Source: Candidatus Bathyarchaeota archaeon (lineage in GTDB: Archaea; Thermoproteota; Bathyarchaeia; 40CM-2-53-6). From it: 9,597 nt of DNA. The position numbers and the translations under genes were made by a program. Positions 6,646 to 9,597 of this stretch are shown here, in pieces; positions within the stretch are counted from its first letter, which is position 1, and each line of letters starts with the position of its first letter. Below the pieces are notes generated by a model. That model saw only the letters and a program-made list of their open reading frames with translations. It searched no databases and was not told the DNA's origin. Where the stretch lies: positions 1 through 9,597 of the forward strand of contig VBBH01000130.1 in assembly GCA_005888695.1 (NCBI GenBank), written 5' to 3'.

Positions 6646-7335
6646 TTAAGTCAAAACCTTTGTTTGGATTGTCCCTTGGGTAACCTTGCCTACTCGATCA
6701 ATGAAGCCCCCGTACATTCCCGCGGGCATCTCGACGACAGCTACCAATGAACCGTCCGTCTGCCATTCTTCGCGGCTGACGTTTCCGTAACTTTTCAATA
6801 CATTGAACGCTCGTGCGGCAAACTCTGGAAACACCTTGACTGCAATGCGCATCTGCTCCATCTTCAACGGGATTACCGGTCTAAGCTGGTCGATGATGTT
6901 CTTCGCCTGTTCTTCAGCGCTCTTGAAAGGGTCAATCGAGATCCGTATCTGCTCCATGGCTTGTTCAATCCGCAACGGAGGATGAGGCGCTCCAGTCCTC
7001 GGGTCAATGGCATTTCGGACAATTATCGCGACTATCTGGCGTCTCTTGTCTTCGACTAGCTTCCGTCGCTGATCAGTAGTAAGTTGAAGTTCTCCACTTT
7101 TCATTATCTCCTCGGCGACCTTGATCGCATCGGCGCTGCCGAAGGCTTTCTGCAGTTTTTCTGTAGATGCTCTTGTGCCCTTTCCAGCGTCAGAGTAGAT
7201 CTCCTCTATGAGTAGAACTTGGCTCAACGCGATCTGTTTTCCCAACTTGTATTCTAGTGCAGGCTCAGGCTTCACGAGTATCTCGAAATGATCGGGACCC
7301 TTTGCTAGTCTCGCGGTAGTGTACTTGTCACTCAT
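6646..7335 (-). CDS. sbds: ribosome maturation protein SBDS (Sdo1)
   Basis: This is the archaeal ortholog of the Shwachman-Bodian-Diamond protein, which with EF-2-like GTPases releases the anti-association factor aIF6 from the new large ribosomal subunit. In 229 residues three domains can be followed: the N-terminal FYSH domain (about 1-85, with TTARLAKGPDHFEILVKPE at 6-24 and EEIYSDAGKGTRAS at 44-57), the helical middle domain (about 90-160, DPRTGAPHPPLRIEQAM) and a ferredoxin-like C-terminal domain (about 160-229). ATG at 7335 overlaps the psmA stop as ATGA, a standard translational-coupling junction. The link to exosome and proteasome genes is conserved across many archaea. Confidence 0.95.
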   Translation of the reverse strand: MSDKYTTARLAKGPDHFEILVKPEPALEYKLGKQIALSQVLLIEEIYSDAGKGTRASTEKLQKAFGSADAIKVAEEIMKSGELQLTTDQRRKLVEDKRRQIVAIIVRNAIDPRTGAPHPPLRIEQAMEQIRISIDPFKSAEEQAKNIIDQLRPVIPLKMEQMRIAVKVFPEFAARAFNVLKSYGNVSREEWQTDGSLVAVVEMPAGMYGGFIDRVGKVTQGTIQTKVLT

Positions 7336-8075
7336 TTGCTAGTCGGGGCCTTTCTGCCAGCATCCAGTCGCTTGATATACTTGTCAACTTCTTCCACCGG
7401 TAGTTTCCGGAATTTTCCAGACTCTCGATCTATGAGCGCGACTCGAATCTTTTGAGGCTCTGCTTTGCCCTCGAGCACTTTCGTCATACATTTTAGCCCA
7501 AGGGCTATCGAGTCGTCAAGCGACAGATCATCGCGATATTCTGCCTCAAGAATTTCGTTGGCCGCATCCCCGCCTGCGCCGATTGCCCAAGCTCGGTAGG
7601 CAAAGAATGCTCCACTTGGATCTGTCCAGAAGAGTCTACTCCCCTTCTTGTCAACACCCCCGAATAACATCGAGATACCGAAGGGACGAACTCCAGCGTG
7701 CTGCGTGTACAGTTGCTTGATCTCGCCTATTCGACGAGTCAGGATTTCTATGTCGATCGGCTCGTCATACATGAGCTTGTTGCTCTGAGCGTAAATCCTT
7801 GCTTGGTCTACAAGAATATGAGCGTCACAGCTGAGGCCGGCGACGGCGGTTCCGACGTGGTCGTCTATCTGGAATATTTTCCACATGAAGGACAAGTCTT
7901 GAAGCTTAGATGCTGATCTTTCTTCGGCCGCGAGTACAACTCCCTCTGGGCATGCGATTCCCAATACTGTCGCTCCTCTTTTGACAGTCTCGCTGGCGTA
8001 TTCGACTTGGAATAGTCGACCGTCGGGGGAAAATACAGTTATGGCCCGATCGTAAGCCCCGGGCACTGCGAACAT
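7332..8075 (-). CDS. psmA: 20S proteasome alpha subunit
   Basis: PsmA makes the outer heptameric rings of the 20S proteasome, which gate access to the proteolytic chamber and dock the PAN/Cdc48 ATPases. The protein starts with the alpha-subunit N-terminal signature YDRAITVFSPDGRLFQVEYA, lacks the processed N-terminal Thr of beta subunits, and contains GATVLGIACPEGVVLAAEE, GLSCDAHILVDQARIYAQ and HAGVRPFGISMLFGG, all typical. At about 247 residues it has normal length. Two starts are possible: ATG at 8075 (used here) or TTG at 8081, two codons earlier. A ribosome-binding site GGTAGG at 8098-8093 lies 11 nt from the TTG and 17 nt from the ATG, so TTG cannot be excluded. It is the first gene of the long minus-strand operon and its stop overlaps the SBDS start by 4 nt. 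Confidence 0.95.
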   Translation of the reverse strand: MFAVPGAYDRAITVFSPDGRLFQVEYASETVKRGATVLGIACPEGVVLAAEERSASKLQDLSFMWKIFQIDDHVGTAVAGLSCDAHILVDQARIYAQSNKLMYDEPIDIEILTRRIGEIKQLYTQHAGVRPFGISMLFGGVDKKGSRLFWTDPSGAFFAYRAWAIGAGGDAANEILEAEYRDDLSLDDSIALGLKCMTKVLEGKAEPQKIRVALIDRESGKFRKLPVEEVDKYIKRLDAGRKAPTSK

Positions 8076-8100
8076 GGACAATTTTCTGTATACCTACCTT

Positions 8101-8145
8101 GGAATAGCCAGTGCGGACTTGGCGCTTACTAAAAACCTTTCCTGA
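8101..8145 (-). promoter_or_regulatory. probable promoter of the psmA-exosome operon
   Basis: On the minus strand GGAAAGGTTTTTAGTAAG runs 8143-8126: a purine-rich BRE-like stretch followed by a TATA-like TTTTTAGTAA (8135-8126). A start site about 25 nt downstream falls near 8105, giving a short leader that includes the psmA ribosome-binding site at 8098-8093. Position and spacing suit the first gene of the operon; the box itself is only a fair match. Confidence 0.5.
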
Positions 8146-8238
8146 TTCCATTTCCTGTTGCTAGACTTGTTTTTGGGGTCGGCCCGTCGCTGAGGATATC
8201 ATCTTAACAATCAATCTGGGACTGGCTTCGTCATCCCC

Positions 8239-8250
8239 CAAAGTACTTTG
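8239..8250. repeat. 12-bp perfect palindrome CAAAGTACTTTG
   Basis: CAAAGTACTTTG is its own reverse complement over all 12 bases. It lies between the COG1325 gene and psmA, about 20 bp from a TATA-like stretch at 8260-8268. A dimeric regulator could bind such a site; there is no direct evidence of function. Confidence 0.6.
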
Positions 8251-8277
8251 CTGCGGATCGATATATTACTGTCCGGA

Positions 8278-8291
8278 TGTCACTGGTGACA
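8278..8291. repeat. inverted repeat TGTCAC-TG-GTGACA
   Basis: Two 6-bp arms separated by 2 bp lie 10 bp beyond the stop of the COG1325 gene. The 2-nt loop is too short for a good RNA hairpin and no T-run follows on the minus strand, so it is more like a protein-binding site than a terminator. Function is unknown. Confidence 0.55.
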
Positions 8292-8300
8292 GGTAGGGAA

Positions 8301-8747
8301 CTAGGACGCGAGCTCTTCTATCTTCTTTGCGATGAGGTTCGTTATGTTCTTGTTGGGAATTCCTTGAAGGTCGAATGATATCTCTATTCTTATTGGTTCC
8401 GTCTGGCCAAGGATTATGTTACCGTTGACTGCTTCTTGTTTGTCGATTCTAATGTGCAAGCGACCTGACTCGTCTAGATAGCCTCTTAGGTTGTCGATCA
8501 ACTCTGTTTGATCCACGAGAGATAGGCGCCTCCAGAAGTAGATTACGAAGCCTTCTGCTCGGGATCTGTTTGAAATCAGTAGGCGTACGGTCTGGATCTC
8601 GTTTCCGTAGTGTCCGCTAGCTCTTCGTCTCTCTGGTCGCGCTTCTGCATCTGGACCTACCCCGTGCATAGCGAAAACGATCTTGTCCGGATCTTCAGTC
8701 GCATGTATTATTGCGGACAATGTCACTTTTGCAATTCTTGGATTCAT
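8301..8747 (-). CDS. COG1325-type RNA-binding protein, predicted exosome-associated
   Basis: This is a 148-residue protein of the archaeal family annotated as 'RNA-binding protein' or 'predicted exosome subunit', which co-occurs with exosome, RNase P and ribosomal genes. Recognisable parts are the first strand and helix (AKVTLSAIIHATEDPDKIVFAM, about 6-27), the family motif GHYGNEIQTVRLLI (45-58), a central helix FVIYFWRRLSLVDQTELIDNL (67-87), and the strand pair with HIRIDKQEA and the C-terminal IRIEISF. The start is ATG at 8747. The frame stays open upstream to 8849, but residues before this Met are not family-like and would cross the divergent promoter. There is no Shine-Dalgarno, and a TATA-like box about 38 bp upstream implies an almost leaderless mRNA. 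The precise biochemical role is not established. Confidence 0.8.
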   Translation of the reverse strand: MNPRIAKVTLSAIIHATEDPDKIVFAMHGVGPDAEARPERRRASGHYGNEIQTVRLLISNRSRAEGFVIYFWRRLSLVDQTELIDNLRGYLDESGRLHIRIDKQEAVNGNIILGQTEPIRIEISFDLQGIPNKNITNLIAKKIEELAS

Positions 8748-8778
8748 TTGATGAAGCCGTAATTGACGGGCATTTGAC

Positions 8779-8791
8779 GTTAAATATTTGG
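8779..8791. promoter_or_regulatory. shared TATA-like box between divergent genes
   Basis: GTTAAATATTTGG contains the 8-bp palindrome AAATATTT. Read rightward, a start site about 25 bp away falls near 8810, just before the pth2 ATG at 8814. Read leftward, it falls near 8760, just before the ATG at 8747. It is the only strong TATA-like sequence in the 66-bp divergent gap. Confidence 0.6.
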
Positions 8792-8813
8792 CTCTATTCG
8801 AGGATGGAGAACG

Positions 8814-9188
8814 ATGACTAATAGTCGAGAGAACCGGCGGTATAAGCAAGTTCTAGTTGTGCGATCAGACCTTAAGATGGGGAAAGGCAAGATCGCCGTT
8901 CAGTGCTCGCATGCTGCGGTTTCAGCTTCCGAAGAAGCTAGAAAGTCGTCTCTTGACTGGTGGAGGATATGGATGCATGAAGGTCAATCGAAAGTAGCGG
9001 TTAAGGTGAGCGGACTTTCACCAATATTAGATTTGGAAAGAAGATCTCGCGAGAATGGGCTACCATTCTATGTCGTGAGAGACATGGGTCTAACACAGGT
9101 TGAACCTGGAACGGTGACCTGCATCGGTATTGGTCCCGGTCCTGTTGTCAGGGTGGATTTGCTAACCGGGGACCTGCCCCTTCTTTAG
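8814..9188 (+). CDS. pth2: peptidyl-tRNA hydrolase, archaeal/eukaryotic type (Pth2)
   Basis: Pth2 cleaves the ester bond in peptidyl-tRNA dropped from stalled ribosomes, recycling tRNA. In 124 residues it shows the family pattern: KQVLVVRSDLKMGKGKIAVQ (11-30), CSHAAVSA (31-38), a lysine-rich strand KVAVKVSG (60-67), DLERRSRENGLPFYVVRDMGLTQ with Asp 90, and PGTVTCIGIGPGP (98-110). Catalytic-type residues (K24, H33, D90) are present. The usual DAGLTQ is DMGLTQ here, a mild substitution. An N-terminal extension of about 9 polar residues precedes the first strand. The start is ATG at 8814 with GGAG at 8806-8809, only 4 nt away, and a TATA-like box about 28 bp upstream. It is the only plus-strand gene, and its last 27 bp overlap the convergent gene. 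Confidence 0.93.
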   Translation: MTNSRENRRYKQVLVVRSDLKMGKGKIAVQCSHAAVSASEEARKSSLDWWRIWMHEGQSKVAVKVSGLSPILDLERRSRENGLPFYVVRDMGLTQVEPGTVTCIGIGPGPVVRVDLLTGDLPLL

Positions 9189-9554
9189 TTTGGCTTGACC
9201 TATCTGATCTCTCTGCACTGGTGGACGTTGCCTTGTTCCCCCGAATCTTCGTCGTGCTTCGTTCACATGCTCCGAAAATTCGTACTCTGAGGTCTCCCTG
9301 AACGTTGATCCGATCTTCTGGTATAATTTTCGCAGGATGAGTCTCTCGACGACTCGCGCGGCCCCTCCAAGTGCATTTTTCAATCCTGATTGGAAGTCTT
9401 CCAATCGATCAGGTATGTCCTTTCTGTCGAGGGACTGCATCGTTGACAGATACTGGTAGACCGCGTTTTTCGGCTCCTCGCCTAGAATCTGGAGGCTATC
9501 ATCTATTGATTCTAGAAGGACTTCTCCGAACGGTTGCGTTTTGTTATCGCTCAT
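9162..9554 (-). CDS. small helical protein resembling the NitrOD5 domain
   Basis: This is a 130-residue, soluble, mostly helical protein. Residues about 14-83 match my recollection of the NitrOD5 domain of Nitrososphaerota and related archaea: IDDSLQILGEEPKNAVYQYL, RKDIPDRLEDFQSGLKNALG, then GAARVVERLILRKLYQKIG. The remaining 45 residues are basic and likely disordered (RRRFGGTRQRPPVQRD, AKLKKGQ). That domain is thought to be an output or effector module in signalling proteins; here it stands alone, with no sensor or DNA-binding domain visible. ATG at 9554 is preferred over ATG at 9569 because GGAG at 9566-9563 sits 8 nt before it. The stop lies 27 bp inside the end of pth2 on the other strand. 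The family call is from memory of the pattern and is tentative; no function is claimed. Confidence 0.65.
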   Translation of the reverse strand: MSDNKTQPFGEVLLESIDDSLQILGEEPKNAVYQYLSTMQSLDRKDIPDRLEDFQSGLKNALGGAARVVERLILRKLYQKIGSTFRETSEYEFSEHVNEARRRFGGTRQRPPVQRDQIGQAKLKKGQVPG

Positions 9555-9597
9555 GAGACTGGACTCCATGAAGGGGTGGTCTCGTCGTCAATTCTGG

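Larger units (their letters stand above)
8082..8300. other. 219-bp intergenic region upstream of psmA
   Basis: This is the longest stretch without a gene. It holds the probable psmA promoter at its left end, a second AT-rich TATA-like stretch (GATATATTA, 8260-8268) and two palindromes (8239-8250 and 8278-8291). Open frames inside are under 20 codons and look incidental. No tRNA fold and no convincing C/D-box pair was found. In many archaea RNase P protein genes sit in this neighbourhood; none is present here. Confidence 0.7.

Noticed and set aside
8165..8240. Short minus-strand ORFs in the spacer (such as MTKPVPD, and a 13-17 codon frame with ATG in AAGATGATATCC)
   Set aside because: They are very short and show no family resemblance; no supporting signal beyond a nearby G-run.
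8160..8245. Possible C/D-box RNA on the minus strand (ATGACGA and ATGATAT resemble box C)
   Set aside because: No CTGA box D at a suitable distance and no terminal stem were found, so the box C resemblances are probably chance.
8748..8849. N-terminal extension of the COG1325-type protein up to 8849
   Set aside because: The extra 34 residues do not resemble the family, and would cross the TATA-like box and overlap the start of pth2; the ATG at 8747 fits better.
1..9597. Mobile elements, CRISPR arrays, rRNA or tRNA genes
   Set aside because: No transposase or integrase frame, no regularly spaced direct repeats, and no tRNA or rRNA-like sequence were seen on either strand by eye.

Overview
This window reads as archaeal DNA. 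It holds the conserved archaeal 'exosome superoperon', which joins the proteasome, the exosome, ribosome maturation and tRNA modification, on the minus strand with very tight packing. Next to it are a second minus-strand operon for an energy-coupling factor (ECF) importer, an archaeal-type peptidyl-tRNA hydrolase on the plus strand, and a small helical protein resembling the NitrOD5 family. That last family is, from memory, typical of Nitrososphaerota/Bathyarchaeia-like genomes. With the TATA-type promoters and near-leaderless starts, this suggests a TACK-group archaeon. The domain-level call is firm; the finer placement is inference.

Layout, right to left in minus-strand transcription order. 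Positions 9162-9554 hold a NitrOD5-like helical protein. Positions 8814-9188 (+) hold Pth2, whose 3' end overlaps the previous gene tail to tail by 27 bp. Positions 8301-8747 hold a COG1325-type RNA-binding 'exosome-associated' protein, divergent from pth2 around one palindromic TATA-like box. Positions 8082-8300 are a non-coding gap with palindromes and a probable promoter for the main operon. The main operon then runs psmA (proteasome alpha), sbds, rrp4, rrp41, rrp42, L43e/L37Ae, pcc1 (KEOPS), pfdB (prefoldin beta) and a DHH-DHHA1 phosphoesterase, ending at 2180. Gaps between these genes range from short overlaps to 19 nt. After a 57-nt gap, two ECF ATPases and the first 142 codons of the membrane EcfT protein follow (2122 down to 1, running off the window).

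Functionally the main operon couples RNA decay (Rrp4 cap; Rrp41 active and Rrp42 inactive RNase PH subunits; DHH nuclease-like protein), ribosome maturation and structure (SBDS, L43e), tRNA t6A modification (Pcc1), chaperoning (prefoldin) and protein turnover (PsmA). Genes often present in this neighbourhood elsewhere (rpoP, RNase P subunits) are not seen here.

The most unusual point is that two clearly real downstream genes, pcc1 and the DHH gene, have no ATG/GTG/TTG between the stop of the preceding gene and their own conserved core. In both cases the only conventional in-frame start is a TTG about 100 nt inside the upstream gene, and in both the downstream frame is +1 relative to the upstream one. 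This points to long dual-coding overlaps, non-AUG starts, or +1 frameshift coupling. No mobile element, CRISPR array, tRNA or rRNA was seen, and no clearly novel multi-gene system is evident.
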